From the NCBI RefSeq assembly GCF_031458325.1, contig NZ_JAVDYG010000001.1, positions 620,001-684,000 on the forward strand: 64,000 bases of DNA, given 5' to 3'. Below are positions 19,412 to 28,272 of the stretch, piece by piece (the first letter of the stretch is position 1; each line of letters starts with the position of its first letter). The DNA is from Nocardioides marmoribigeumensis (lineage in GTDB: Bacteria > Actinomycetota > Actinomycetes > Propionibacteriales > Nocardioidaceae). Below the pieces are notes generated by a model. The model was not told the origin of the DNA. It was given only the letters and a program-made list of their open reading frames with translations, and ran no database searches. The translations under genes were made by a program, and so were the position numbers.

Positions 19412-20509
19412 TCAGCGGCGGACCGTGTCGCGCCCCGGGCTCTCGTCGGGGGCGGGGTCGGGCTCCTGGTAGGCGGGCAGGGCGACGGTCAGCTCGTCGC
19501 CCTCGGCCAGGTCGAGGTCGTCGTATGCCGCCTCGGCCTGGCGCGCCCTCAGCTGGCGGGCGCGCTCGCGCAGCCGGCGGACCAGCTCGATGCGCGCCCG
19601 CGCCGGCCCGGACTCGGGCCACAGCTGGTCGAAGGAGGCGTTGAGCGCGGCACCGATGAGCACCGCGATCGCGATGATGTAGAGCCAGATCATCACCGCG
19701 ATCGGCGCCGACAGCGGGCCGTAGATCGAGGTCGACTCCCGCGCAGTGATGGTGAGGACCCACCGCAGGATGTAGGACCCGACCACCCAGATCAGCAGGG
19801 TGAGCGCGGCCCCGGGGAGGTTGTAGCGCCACGAGGTCCGCACCGGCACCGACACGTGGTAGAGCGTCGCGGTGAACACGATGCAGAGCACCACGACCAC
19901 GGGCCAGTAGAGCGCGTTGAGCGCGTCGAGCCGGGCCGGAAGCACCTTGTCGACCAGTCGGGGACCGGCCACCACGAGCGGGATCGTGATGATCCCGGTG
20001 ACCAGGCCGAGGACGTAGAGCGAGAACGACAGCACACGGGTGCGCACGATGCCGCGGTGGCCGCCGAGGCCGTACATGATCGTGACGGTGTCGACGAAGA
20101 CGTTGAGCGCCCGCGAGCCCGACCACAGGGCGAGGATGAAGCCGATGGAGGCGACGTCGTAGCGAGGCGTCCTCAGCACGTCGTTCATCGTCGGCACGAT
20201 GATGCTCTGCACGGTGTTGTCGGTGAACAGCTTGAGCGCGAGCCGGACCACCTCGGCCTTGAACTCCCCCACCCGCTGGTCGGTGAAGTTCTGCACGAAC
20301 CAGCCGATGGAGCCGGTGAGGCCGAAGATCAGGGGCGGGAGCGACAGCAGCGCGAAGAAGGCCGCCTCGGCGGCCAGGCCGGTCACCCGGTTGCGCAGAC
20401 ACGTGGCGACGGTCGACACCACCAGCCGCCACGACGTCTCGCCGACCGCCCTGGCTCGGGCCTGGAGACGCTCCCAGGTGGCGGCGGGATGCTCCTCCTG
20501 GCCCGCCAT
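19412..20509 (-). CDS. YihY/BrkB-family inner-membrane protein
   Basis: 365 residues from the ATG at 20509. Signature of the family: VTGLAAEAAFFALLSLPPLIFG near the N-terminus (split: VTGLAAEAAFFALLSLPP) and LWSGSRALNVFVDTVTIMYG in the middle, with six hydrophobic stretches up to about residue 300 (e.g. VMIWLYIIAIAVLIGAALNA). A charged tail follows (ELVRRLRERARQLRARQ, then acidic). Once misnamed ribonuclease BN; the real function of BrkB proteins is unresolved. It diverges from the acyl-CoA dehydrogenase gene with only 17 bases between the starts. Confidence 0.88.
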   Translation of the reverse strand: MAGQEEHPAATWERLQARARAVGETSWRLVVSTVATCLRNRVTGLAAEAAFFALLSLPPLIFGLTGSIGWFVQNFTDQRVGEFKAEVVRLALKLFTDNTVQSIIVPTMNDVLRTPRYDVASIGFILALWSGSRALNVFVDTVTIMYGLGGHRGIVRTRVLSFSLYVLGLVTGIITIPLVVAGPRLVDKVLPARLDALNALYWPVVVVLCIVFTATLYHVSVPVRTSWRYNLPGAALTLLIWVVGSYILRWVLTITARESTSIYGPLSAPIAVMIWLYIIAIAVLIGAALNASFDQLWPESGPARARIELVRRLRERARQLRARQAEAAYDDLDLAEGDELTVALPAYQEPDPAPDESPGRDTVRR

Positions 20510-20526
20510 GGCTCTACGGTAACCGC

Positions 20527-22182
20527 ATGGACGACGGCACCCGGGTAGCGACGAACCAGGCACCTCCCCTCGTGGGACACAACACGTTCACCACCGACCT
20601 CGCCCTGGTCGAGGCGGTCCGCCGGCACGGCTCCGAGGAGACCGTCGAGAGCCTGGGTGCGGTGGGCGCGGAGGCCGGCACGGCCGAGGCCCGGGAGCAC
20701 GGACGGCTGGCCAACGAGCACGAGCCGGTGCTCAAGCCGTTCGACCGCTACGGCAACCGGGTCGACGAGGTCGAGTTCCACCCGTCGTGGCACTGGCTGA
20801 TGACCCGCGGCATTGGGCACGGCCTCGGCGCCACCCCGTGGACCAGCGACGACCCGCACGCCCACGTGCGCCGCGCGGCCGGCTTCATGGCGTGGGGCCA
20901 CACCGAGCCCGGCCACGGCTGCCCCATCTCGATGACGTACGCCGCCGTCCCGGCCCTGCGCGTCGACGACGCGGTCGCCAAGGAGTGGACCCCCCGGCTG
21001 GCCTCGACGACCTACGACTTCGGGCTGCGTCCGGTCGACCAGAAGGCCGGCGCGCTGGCCGGCATGGGCATGACCGAGAAGCAGGGCGGCTCCGACGTCC
21101 GCGCCAACCAGACCCGCGCGGTGCGCACCGAGGTCGAGGGCGAGTACACCCTGCACGGCCACAAGTGGTTCACCTCCGCCCCGATGAACGACGTCTTCCT
21201 CGTGCTCGCGCAGGCCGAGTCCGACGAGGGGGGCCGGCTCTCCTGCTTCCTGGTCCCCCGCGTCCTGCCCGACGGCACGCGCAACCGGCTCGACGTCGTA
21301 CGCCTCAAGGACAAGCTGGGCAACCGCTCCAACGCCTCGTCCGAGCTGGAGTTCCACGGCACCTGGGCCCAGCGGCTCGGCGACGAGGGCCGCGGCGTGC
21401 GCACGATCATCGAGATGGTCGCCGCCACCCGGCTCGACTGCGTGCTCGGCTCGGCCGGCCTCATGCGCAAGGCGCTCGCCGAGGCGTCGTGGCACGTCGC
21501 GCACCGCAGCGCCTTCGGCGGGCTGCTCGCCGACAAGCCCCTGATGCAGAACGTGGTCGCCGACCTGGCCGTCGAGTCCGAGGCCGCCACCGCCCTGGGC
21601 ATCCGGCTGGCCGCGGCGGTCGACGACCGCACCGACCCCCACGAGGCGGCCCTGCGGCGCATCGCGCTCCCCCTGGCGAAGTTCTGGGTCTGCAAGCGCA
21701 CGCCGGCGATGGTCGCCGAGGCGCTGGAGTGCCTCGGCGGCAACGGGTACGTCGAGGAGTCCGGCATGCCGCTGCTCTTCCGCGAGTCGCCGCTCAACTC
21801 GGTGTGGGAGGGCTCGGGCAACGTCAACGCGCTCGACGTGCTGCGCGCGCTGCGCCGCGAGCCCGAGGTCGTCGACGCGTGGATCTCCGAGGTCGGCCGG
21901 GCCGCCGGCGCCGACCACCGGCTCGACGCCGCGATCACCTCGACGCTGGAGACCCTCGCCGACTCGATGGACCCCGAGGGCGCCGAGCTGGGCGCCCGCC
22001 GCCTGGCCTCGCAGATGGCGCTGTGCCTGCAGGGCGCGCTGCTCGTGCAGCACGCCCCCGACGCGGTGGCCGACGCCTTCTGCGCCTCCCGCCTGGGCGG
22101 GCACATGGGCGGCACCTTCGGCCAGCTCCCGCGTGGCCTCGCCTACGCCGAGCTCGTGGAGCGCGCCACCCCGGTCCTCTGA
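20527..22182 (+). CDS. AidB-like acyl-CoA dehydrogenase family protein
   Basis: 551 residues, close to the length of E. coli AidB. Family signature MGMTEKQGGSDVRANQTRA (about residues 180-198) is diagnostic for the AidB subgroup. FAD-binding segments include HKWFTSAPMNDVFLVLAQAE; the C-terminal helical domain has ECLGGNGYVEESGMPLLFRE and SVWEGSGNVNALDVLRAL, where AidB carries a modified active-site. The family binds FAD and DNA and, in enterobacteria, is induced by alkylation; in actinobacteria its role is uncertain. Monocistronic; the shared 17-bp region with the YihY gene leaves room only for overlapping promoters. Confidence 0.88.
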   Translation: MDDGTRVATNQAPPLVGHNTFTTDLALVEAVRRHGSEETVESLGAVGAEAGTAEAREHGRLANEHEPVLKPFDRYGNRVDEVEFHPSWHWLMTRGIGHGLGATPWTSDDPHAHVRRAAGFMAWGHTEPGHGCPISMTYAAVPALRVDDAVAKEWTPRLASTTYDFGLRPVDQKAGALAGMGMTEKQGGSDVRANQTRAVRTEVEGEYTLHGHKWFTSAPMNDVFLVLAQAESDEGGRLSCFLVPRVLPDGTRNRLDVVRLKDKLGNRSNASSELEFHGTWAQRLGDEGRGVRTIIEMVAATRLDCVLGSAGLMRKALAEASWHVAHRSAFGGLLADKPLMQNVVADLAVESEAATALGIRLAAAVDDRTDPHEAALRRIALPLAKFWVCKRTPAMVAEALECLGGNGYVEESGMPLLFRESPLNSVWEGSGNVNALDVLRALRREPEVVDAWISEVGRAAGADHRLDAAITSTLETLADSMDPEGAELGARRLASQMALCLQGALLVQHAPDAVADAFCASRLGGHMGGTFGQLPRGLAYAELVERATPVL

Positions 22183-22195
22183 CCGAGGACCGGGG
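22169..22195. terminator. Bidirectional 11-bp stem-loop between convergent genes
   Basis: CCCCGGTCCTC-TGACC-GAGGACCGGGG is a perfect 11-bp stem with a 5-base loop. It includes the last codons and the TGA of the AidB-like gene and lies 21 bases from the end of the monooxygenase gene. It is symmetric, so it could stop transcription from both sides. Confidence 0.7.
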
Positions 22196-22215
22196 CGGGC
22201 GCACCCGGGGGGGAC

Positions 22216-24048
22216 TCAGCCGGTGTGGTGCACCTCCTGCAGCCCGTAGACCGGCGTCGGGAGGCCCTCGTGCCGCGCCTTGAGCTGGAGGGCGAGGTAG
22301 AGCGAGTAGTGCCGTGACTGGTGCAGGTTGCCGCCGTGCATCCAGAGGTTCTGCACCTGGGTCGGCTTCCACATGTTGCGCTGCTCGCCCTCCCACGGAC
22401 CGGGGTCCTTGGGGGTGTCGGAGCCGAGGCCCCAGCACTTGCCCAGGCGGTCGGCGGTCTCCTGGTCGACGAGGTCGGCGACCCAGCCGTTCATCGAGTT
22501 GTAGCCGGTGGCGAACACCACGAGGTCGGCCGGCAGCTCGGTGCCGTCCTCGAGCACGACGGCGTCCTCGGTCAGGCGCACGACCTGGCCGTGGGCGAGC
22601 TTGACGTCCCCGTTGGCCACGAGGTCGGCGGCACCGACGTCGATGTAGTAGCCGGACCCGCGGCGCAGGTACTTCATGAAGAGGCCGGAGCCGTCCGCAC
22701 CCCAGTCGAGCTCGAACCCCGCCTTCTCCAGCCGGTCGTAGAAGTCCTTGTCCCGCTCGCGCATCTGGTCGTAGAGCGGGATCTGGAACTCGTGCAGGAT
22801 CCGGTAGGGCAGGGAGGCGAAGATCATGTCCGCCTTCTCCGTCGTGACGCCGTTGGCCACGGCCTCCTCGGAGTAGAGCGCCCCGAGACCGATCTCCATC
22901 AGGCTGTCGCTCTTGACGATGTGCGTGCTCGAGCGCTGCACCATCGTCACGTCGGCGTCGTGCTCCCACAGCGCCCCGCAGATGTCGAAGGCGGAGTTGT
23001 TGGAGCCGATCACCACGGCCCGCCTGCCGGCGTACGCGTCGGGTCCGGGGTGGCGCGAGGAGTGGTGCAGGTCGCCCTTGAAGACGTCCATGCCCTCCAC
23101 CTCGGGCATGCGCGCCTTGCCCGACATGCCGGTGGCGAAGACCACGTGCTTCGGGGTGAGGACCAGGGGACGGCCCTCCCGCTCCACCTCGACGGTCCAC
23201 TCCTGCGCCTCGTCGTTCCAGCGGGCCGACCTGGCCTCGGTGCTCGACCAGTAGGGCACCTCCATCACCTTGACGTAGGACTCGAGCCAGTCGCCGATCT
23301 TGTCCTTGGGCGCGAAGACCGGCCAGTTGTCGGGGAACTTGAGGTAGGGCAGGTGGTCGTACCAGACCGGGTCGTGCAGGCACAGCGACTTGTAGCGGTT
23401 GCGCCACTGGTCGCCGGGCCGCGGCTGCTTGTCGATGACCAGGGCCGGCACGCCGAGCTGGCGCAGCCGGGAGCCCAGGCCGATGCCGCCCTGCCCGCCG
23501 CCGATGACCAGGACGTAGGGCTGCGTGGTCGAGCCGAGGCTCTCGGCCTCCTGCTGGCGCCGCTCGGCCCAGGTGGCGCGGTGCTTGTCCGCGCCGTGCT
23601 GGGCGCCCATCGGCCGGCGCGTGCCGCGCGGCTCCTCGAACCCCTTGAGCTCGTCGAGCGTGGTGAGGAACGTCCAGGCGACGTCGACCCCGTCCTCCTC
23701 CTTGAGCCGGACGAGACCGCTGCCGCGGCCCGCGCCGGTCTCGAAGCGGAACCAGGCCGTGACGACACCGTCCTCCTCCGTCGCGGGCTCGGTGGTCGTG
23801 AAGTGGGACGGGTCCGCGCCCTCCAGCGTCGCGGTGAGCAGGTCGGTCACCCCCTCGCGACCCTCGACGGTCTTGAGGTTCCAGGTGAAGGCCACCAGGT
23901 CGCGCCAGAAGGCGTCGGTGGCGAACAGGCCGGCGGCGCGCTCCACGTCGTGGGCGTGCAGGGCCGACTCGAAGGCGGAGAACCAGGCGTCCGCGCGGTC
24001 GGCCGGGGAGACCCCGGCGCCGGCGGGCCGTTCGATCGTGTTGGTCAT
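22216..24048 (-). CDS. NTF2-fused flavin-containing monooxygenase
   Basis: 610 residues. Residues about 15-140 form an NTF2/SnoaL-like domain (DAWFSAFESALHAHDVERAA, FWRDLVAFTWNLKTVEGREG). From about 175 a FAD/NADPH two-dinucleotide module follows: VLVIGGGQGGIGLGSRLRQL (FAD GxGxxG), WRNRYKSLCLHDPVW, VVFATGMSG, then AVVIGSNNSAFDICGALWEH (NADPH) and VVFATGYNSMN (ATG motif). This resembles flavin-containing monooxygenases of the Baeyer-Villiger/FMO group with a fused NTF2 domain, widespread in actinobacteria and fungi; the substrate is unknown. A divergent GAF regulator next door (24146) probably controls it. Confidence 0.82.
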   Translation of the reverse strand: MTNTIERPAGAGVSPADRADAWFSAFESALHAHDVERAAGLFATDAFWRDLVAFTWNLKTVEGREGVTDLLTATLEGADPSHFTTTEPATEEDGVVTAWFRFETGAGRGSGLVRLKEEDGVDVAWTFLTTLDELKGFEEPRGTRRPMGAQHGADKHRATWAERRQQEAESLGSTTQPYVLVIGGGQGGIGLGSRLRQLGVPALVIDKQPRPGDQWRNRYKSLCLHDPVWYDHLPYLKFPDNWPVFAPKDKIGDWLESYVKVMEVPYWSSTEARSARWNDEAQEWTVEVEREGRPLVLTPKHVVFATGMSGKARMPEVEGMDVFKGDLHHSSRHPGPDAYAGRRAVVIGSNNSAFDICGALWEHDADVTMVQRSSTHIVKSDSLMEIGLGALYSEEAVANGVTTEKADMIFASLPYRILHEFQIPLYDQMRERDKDFYDRLEKAGFELDWGADGSGLFMKYLRRGSGYYIDVGAADLVANGDVKLAHGQVVRLTEDAVVLEDGTELPADLVVFATGYNSMNGWVADLVDQETADRLGKCWGLGSDTPKDPGPWEGEQRNMWKPTQVQNLWMHGGNLHQSRHYSLYLALQLKARHEGLPTPVYGLQEVHHTG

Positions 24049-24086
24049 GGCGACAGGACACCCACCGGCCCCGACCCACGTGAAGG

Positions 24087-24116
24087 GTTGCAGCGAGTTG
24101 CACTGTTTGTGGTGCA
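24087..24116 (+). promoter_or_regulatory. Direct GTTGCA repeats in the monooxygenase/regulator divergent region
   Basis: GTTGCA occurs at 24087-24092 and again at 24097-24102, 10 bp apart (one helical turn), with a weaker GGTGCA at 24111-24116. They lie between the divergent starts (24048 and 24146) and could bind the GAF regulator. Position and periodicity are the only evidence. Confidence 0.4.
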
Positions 24117-24145
24117 CGTCACGCCCACCGACCTAGGCTCGCCCC

Positions 24146-25339
24146 GTGACGTCCCCGTCGTACGCCGCCGTGCGCCCCGGCACCGACCTCGGTGTGCATG
24201 CCCGCGCGCTGCGCCGCGTGCACGACGCCGTGCTGGGCGGCATACGCCCTCCCGACGCCCCGCGCCCGCTGGTCGGACGCTCCTGGCAGCGGGTGATGGA
24301 GCTCGGTCTCGACCCCACCCGGCCCAACGCGCGGGACCCGCTCCCCCGCTCGCTGGTCGAGCAGCGCCGTCGCGAGTCGGGCCTGTCGCAGGTCGTCGAC
24401 GACATCCGGTCGGTGCTCGGCAGCGTCGCGGACGCCTCGCGCTTCATCGTGGTCGTCACCGACGCCGAGGCGACGATCCTGTGGCGCGAGGGCGCCCCGC
24501 GGGTGCTCATGGAGGCCGACCGGCTCGGCTTCTCCGAGGGCGCGTGCTGGACCGAGGAGCAGGTCGGCACCAACGCGATCGGCACGGCGCTGACCGAGGC
24601 CGCCCCCGTGCAGCTGTTCTCCGCGGAGCACTTCGAGGAGGGCCAGATCCCGTGGTACTGCACCGCCTCCCCGATCCACGACCCCCGCACCGGCGACCTG
24701 CTCGGCATCGTCGACGTCAGCGGGCCGGCGCTCACCCTGCACCCCGCGCTGGTCGCCCTGGTCGAGACCGCCACCCGGCTCGCCGAGGCGCAGCTGTGGC
24801 GGCGTCATCAGGAGCGGCTCGATCGGCTGCGCCGCTCGGCGGGCCCGGTGCTGGCGACCACCTCCGGCCCCCTGCTCGTGGTCGACGACCACGGCTGGGT
24901 GGCCCACCACGCCGGCGTCTCGGCCCGCGACCGCATCGCGGTGCCCGCCGCCCAGCGCACGCTGGCCGTGCCGGGGCTCGGTCTCTGCGTGCCCGAGCGC
25001 ATGGGCGAGGGCTGGCTCGTGCGCCCCTCGGCCGGCGAGCGGACCGTGACGGCGACCCTCGACCTCACCGGTGACGAGGCGCTGCTCGAGGTCTCCTCGG
25101 CCGACGGCGCGTGGCGCACGTCCCTCTCCCGACGCCACGCTCGGCTCCTCGCCGACCTGCACGACGCGGGCCGCGAGGGGCTCACCGCTGCGGCGCTCAG
25201 CCGGCGCACCTACGGCGACGACGCCCACCAGGTCACCGTCCGCGCCGAGGTCAGCCGCTTGCGCCGCGTGGTCGGCGGGCTCGTCACCACCGGTCCCTAC
25301 AGGATCTCGGCCGACGTCTCCCTCACCGTCCGTCGCTGA
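24146..25339 (+). CDS. GAF-domain transcriptional regulator (AcoR-like sensor, no AAA+ domain)
   Basis: 397 residues from GTG. The N-terminus matches AcoR/MimR-type sensors: RSWQRVMELGLDPTRPNARD and then a GAF domain with DAEATILWREGAPRVLMEAD, GFSEGACWTEEQVGTNAIG and QIPWYCTASPIHDPRTGDLL (residues about 85-205). The sigma-54 AAA+ domain and Fis HTH are missing. In their place residues about 325-397 form a winged-helix-like region (ARLLADLHDAGREGLTAAAL, VSRLRRVVGGLVTTGPYRIS). Probably a ligand-responsive activator of the divergent monooxygenase, by analogy with such pairs. Confidence 0.8.
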   Translation: MTSPSYAAVRPGTDLGVHARALRRVHDAVLGGIRPPDAPRPLVGRSWQRVMELGLDPTRPNARDPLPRSLVEQRRRESGLSQVVDDIRSVLGSVADASRFIVVVTDAEATILWREGAPRVLMEADRLGFSEGACWTEEQVGTNAIGTALTEAAPVQLFSAEHFEEGQIPWYCTASPIHDPRTGDLLGIVDVSGPALTLHPALVALVETATRLAEAQLWRRHQERLDRLRRSAGPVLATTSGPLLVVDDHGWVAHHAGVSARDRIAVPAAQRTLAVPGLGLCVPERMGEGWLVRPSAGERTVTATLDLTGDEALLEVSSADGAWRTSLSRRHARLLADLHDAGREGLTAAALSRRTYGDDAHQVTVRAEVSRLRRVVGGLVTTGPYRISADVSLTVRR

Positions 25340-25358
25340 GGCCTGGCACGATCGCCGG

Positions 25359-25670
25359 ATGGTGTTCGCCGAGGACGAGGAGGTCGCGGGTCGCGCGTTC
25401 CGCGACGAGGACTGGTACGCCGAGTCGCTGGGCCGGGTGACCTTCCGCGACTGCACCTTCACCGACGTCGACCTCACCGAGTGCACCACCGACGGGACGA
25501 CCTTCACCGGCTGCACGTTCTCGTCCAGCCGGCTCAACGCCTCGACCCACACCGCGTCGTCGTCCGCCGGGTGCGATTTCCGCCGGACCCGCCTCTTCGG
25601 CGAGACCCGGCTCGACCTCGCCGCGGCGGTCCTCCTCGCCGAGGCCCACGGGGCGCGGGTGGAGACGTGA
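25359..25670 (+). CDS. Truncated pentapeptide-repeat protein
   Basis: 103 residues from ATG 25359. The middle has four to five A(D/N)LxX-type pentapeptides (VTFRDCTFTDVDLTECTTDG and TTFTGCTFSSSRLNAST), the hallmark of a right-handed quadrilateral beta-helix. Full-length relatives are normally about 180-200 residues with many more repeats; here the array breaks after CDFRRTRLFGE and ends in a short helix (LDLAAAVLLAEAHGARVET). It may be a shortened functional protein or a decayed gene. Its TGA overlaps the GTG of the NYN gene, so it is co-translated with it. Confidence 0.55.
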   Translation: MVFAEDEEVAGRAFRDEDWYAESLGRVTFRDCTFTDVDLTECTTDGTTFTGCTFSSSRLNASTHTASSSAGCDFRRTRLFGETRLDLAAAVLLAEAHGARVET

Positions 25671-26035
25671 GGACGCTGGTCGTGGACGGGGCCAACGTCG
25701 TGGGCTCCCGGCCCGACTGCTGGTGGAAGGACCGCGCCGGCGCGGCCCGGCGGCTGCACGACCGGCTGCTGCGGGCCGACCTCGACCACGACGAGGTGGT
25801 CCTCGTGCTCGAGGGGGCCGCCAAGGCCGGGGTCCCGGCGGGTCGCGACCTGCACGTCCGCACGGTGCACGCGCCTCGCGACGGCGACTCGGCGATCGTG
25901 GCGCTCGTGACCGAGCTGTCCGGTGCGGGCGCGCTGTGCACCGTGGTCACGGCCGACCGCGTCCTGGCCGGCCTGGTGTCGGCGCGCGGCGCGGTCGTGA
26001 GCAGCCCGTCGTACCTCCTGGAGAGGCTGGACTGA
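25667..26035 (+). CDS. NYN-domain (PIN-like) nuclease-type protein
   Basis: 122 residues from GTG. Acidic PIN/NYN active-site residues are visible in TLVVDGANVVGSRPDCWWKD (D8-x-N11), a second acidic cluster HDEVVLVLEG, and a third, APRDGDSAIVALV. The fold is that of small metal-dependent RNases (YacP/Rae1 relatives). No RNA target is evident. It is part of an overlapping run with the pentapeptide gene (GTGA) and the alpha/beta hydrolase gene (TGATG). Confidence 0.7.
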   Translation: MRTLVVDGANVVGSRPDCWWKDRAGAARRLHDRLLRADLDHDEVVLVLEGAAKAGVPAGRDLHVRTVHAPRDGDSAIVALVTELSGAGALCTVVTADRVLAGLVSARGAVVSSPSYLLERLD

Positions 26036-26715
26036 TGCGGCTCGTCGACGGCGCGGGCTCCCGGATCGCGGTGCACACCGTCGACGGACCGGCTGCGCGC
26101 GCCCGGGTCGTGCTGCTCCACGGCACCGGCGGGACCGCGGCGACCTGGGACGTCGTGGCGGCCGACCTGGCCCGGGACCGCACCGTCCACGCGGTCGACC
26201 TCCGCGGCCACGGGGCGAGCGAGTGGCCCGGCACCTACTCGGTCGACCTGATGGCAGCCGACCTCGCGGCGTTGCTCCCGCAGCTGGGCACCGACCTCGA
26301 CGTCATCGGTCACTCCCTCGGCGGACTGGTCGCGGCTCGCACGATCGCCCGGGGCGCGCCCGTGCGGCGGCTCGTCCTCGAGGACGTCGGCGTGCTGCAC
26401 CCGCGGCCCCCGGCGACGCCCGACCGACCCGACGGCAGCCTCGACTTCGACTGGGCGGTCGTCGAGCAGGTCCGCCCCGAGATCGACTCACCCGCCGAGC
26501 ACTGGCCGGCCACCTTCTCGGACCTCACCGTCCCGACCCTCGTCGTCGGCGGCGGACCGTCGTCGTTCGTCCCGCGGGACCACCTCGCCGAGCTGGTCGG
26601 CCTGCTTCCCCACGGGTCCCTGGTCACCCTCGACACGGGTCACGAGGTGCACGCGACGGCGCCGGGAGACTTCCTGGCAGCCGTGCGTGCGTTCCTCGAC
26701 GGGTCCCTCAGCTGA
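26035..26715 (+). CDS. Small alpha/beta hydrolase
   Basis: 226 residues. The oxyanion loop is [15 protein letters not shown] (HG), the nucleophile elbow [10 protein letters not shown] has Ser94 in G-x-S-x-G, an acid residue is probably in the strand [13 protein letters not shown], and the catalytic His is in [14 protein letters not shown]. The lid region (about 130-165) is short, giving a compact enzyme compared with the usual 260-290 residues. The substrate is unknown. The end overlaps glyA by 8 bases in convergent orientation. Confidence 0.85.
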   Translation: MRLVDGAGSRIAVHTVDGPAARARVVLLHGTGGTAATWDVVAADLARDRTVHAVDLRGHGASEWPGTYSVDLMAADLAALLPQLGTDLDVIGHSLGGLVAARTIARGAPVRRLVLEDVGVLHPRPPATPDRPDGSLDFDWAVVEQVRPEIDSPAEHWPATFSDLTVPTLVVGGGPSSFVPRDHLAELVGLLPHGSLVTLDTGHEVHATAPGDFLAAVRAFLDGSLS

Positions 26716-28165
26716 GCTCGAGACCGGGGTAGAGCGGGTTCTTGTCGAGCATCTCGGCCGAGGCCGCGCGCACGCGGTCGGCGACCCCGTCGGCCAGCTT
26801 GTAGCTGGCCTTGGAGGGCTCGCCCTTGGACGTGGTCGTCGGCTCGGTGTTCCTCAGCACCTCGACGACCAGCTCGGCGACGCGGTCGAACTCGGTCGCC
26901 CCGAAGCCGCGGGTGGTGAGCGCCGGCGTGCCGAAGCGGATGCCGGAGGTGTACCACGCGCCGTTGGCGTCCGACGGCACCGAGTTGCGGTTGGTGACCA
27001 CGCCCGCCTCGAGCAGCGCGGACTCCGCCTGACGGCCCGTCAGCCCGAACGAGCTGACGTCGAGCAGCACGATGTGGTTGTCGGTGCCGCCGGTGACCAG
27101 CGTGGCGTCACGGGTCAGGAAGCCCTCGGCCAGCGACTTGGCGTTGTCGGCGACGTCCTGGGCGTAGGTGCGGAACTCCGGCTGACGCGCCTCGGCCAGC
27201 GCGACCGCCTTGGCGGCCATCACGTGCGACAGCGGGCCGCCGAGCACCATCGGGCAGCCGCGGTCGACCGAGGGGGCGTACTCCTCCGTCGCCAGCACGA
27301 GGCCGCCGCGCGGGCCGCGCAGGGACTTGTGGGTCGTGGTGGTCACGATGTGCGCGTGCGGCACCGGGTCCTCGTCGCCGGTGAACACCTTGCCCGCCAC
27401 GAGACCGGCGAAGTGCGCCATGTCGACCATGAGGGTCGCGCCCACCTCGTCGGCGATCTCGCGCATCTTGGCGAAGTCGACGCGGCGGGGGTAGGCGGAG
27501 TAGCCGGCGACCAGCACCAGCGGCTTGAACTCGCGCGCCTTCGCGGCGACCACGTCGTAGTCGAGCAGGCCCGTGGCGGGGTCGGTGCCGTACTGCTGCT
27601 GGTGGAACATCTTGCCGCTGATGTTGGGGCGGAAGCCGTGGGTGAGGTGGCCACCCGCGTCCAGGCTCATGCCCAGCAGGCGCTGGTTGCCCAGGTCGTG
27701 GCGCAGCGACTCCCAGTCGGCCTCGGTGAGCTCGTTGACGTTCTTGGCGCCCAGCTTCTCCAGCGCGGGGGCCTCGACGCGGTGGGCCAGGATCGACCAG
27801 AAGGCGACCAGGTTGGCGTCGATGCCCGAGTGGGGCTGGGCGTAGGCGTACTCCGCGCCGAACAGCTCGCGCGCATGCTCGGCGGCGAGGGCCTCGACGG
27901 TGTCGACGTTCTGGCAGCCGGCGTAGAAGCGGTGACCGACCGTGCCCTCGGCGTACTTGTCGGAGAACCAGGTGCCCATGGTGAGCAGGACGGCCGGCGA
28001 GGCGTAGTTCTCGCTGGCGATCAGCTTGAGGGAGGATCGTTGGTCAGCGAGCTCCTGTCGTGTGGCCTCCGCCACACGGGGCTCGACGGCGCCGATCACC
28101 TCGAGCGCGAGGTCGTAGGCGCGGGACGCCTGGGAAGCGGTGCTGCTGGGGGTGGAGGCGGTCAT
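26708..28165 (-). CDS. glyA: Serine hydroxymethyltransferase
   Basis: 485 residues, slightly longer than the usual 420-430 and typical for one actinobacterial GlyA type with insertions. Converts serine plus tetrahydrofolate to glycine plus 5,10-methylene-THF, using PLP. The PLP-lysine motif is [14 protein letters not shown]; other landmarks are [23 protein letters not shown] and the substrate-binding Arg region near the C-terminus ([14 protein letters not shown]). A 23-base imperfect palindrome sits immediately upstream of the ATG. The gene is divergent from the sulfite reductase operon, so cysteine and serine/glycine metabolism share an intergenic region. Confidence 0.95.
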   Translation of the reverse strand: MTASTPSSTASQASRAYDLALEVIGAVEPRVAEATRQELADQRSSLKLIASENYASPAVLLTMGTWFSDKYAEGTVGHRFYAGCQNVDTVEALAAEHARELFGAEYAYAQPHSGIDANLVAFWSILAHRVEAPALEKLGAKNVNELTEADWESLRHDLGNQRLLGMSLDAGGHLTHGFRPNISGKMFHQQQYGTDPATGLLDYDVVAAKAREFKPLVLVAGYSAYPRRVDFAKMREIADEVGATLMVDMAHFAGLVAGKVFTGDEDPVPHAHIVTTTTHKSLRGPRGGLVLATEEYAPSVDRGCPMVLGGPLSHVMAAKAVALAEARQPEFRTYAQDVADNAKSLAEGFLTRDATLVTGGTDNHIVLLDVSSFGLTGRQAESALLEAGVVTNRNSVPSDANGAWYTSGIRFGTPALTTRGFGATEFDRVAELVVEVLRNTEPTTTSKGEPSKASYKLADGVADRVRAASAEMLDKNPLYPGLELS

Positions 28166-28188
28166 GGGACCAGCCTAGTGCTGATCCC
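28166..28188 (-). promoter_or_regulatory. Imperfect palindrome at the glyA start
   Basis: GGGACCAGC-CTAGT-GCTGATCCC pairs at 8 of 9 positions. It directly abuts the glyA ATG, so it would fold over the ribosome binding region or serve as a protein-binding site. No known riboswitch consensus was recognised. Confidence 0.4.
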
Positions 28189-28190
28189 GA

Positions 28191-28228
28191 CCGTCTCATC
28201 CAACGGACATCCGTCTCACTACATGAGA
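28191..28228 (+). promoter_or_regulatory. GTCTCA half-sites and palindrome upstream of the sulfite reductase leader
   Basis: CCGTCTCA occurs at 28191-28198 and 28211-28218, 20 bp apart (two helical turns). The second copy is half of the palindrome TCTCACTACATGAGA (28214-28228). A further TGAGAC lies at 28259-28264. Placement between glyA and the sulfur operon suggests a regulator site, possibly sulfur-responsive; no regulator can be named. Confidence 0.45.
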
Positions 28229-28272
28229 ACAGCGCTTGTGGGATGCCGTCTTGTCACCTGAGACTTGCGCCC

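Noticed and set aside
28223-28261. 12-codon ORF MRTALVGCRLVT as the leader peptide
   Set aside because: Has a Cys codon but starts within the TCTCA/TGAGA palindrome and lacks the family core; the 29-codon ORF is the better candidate.
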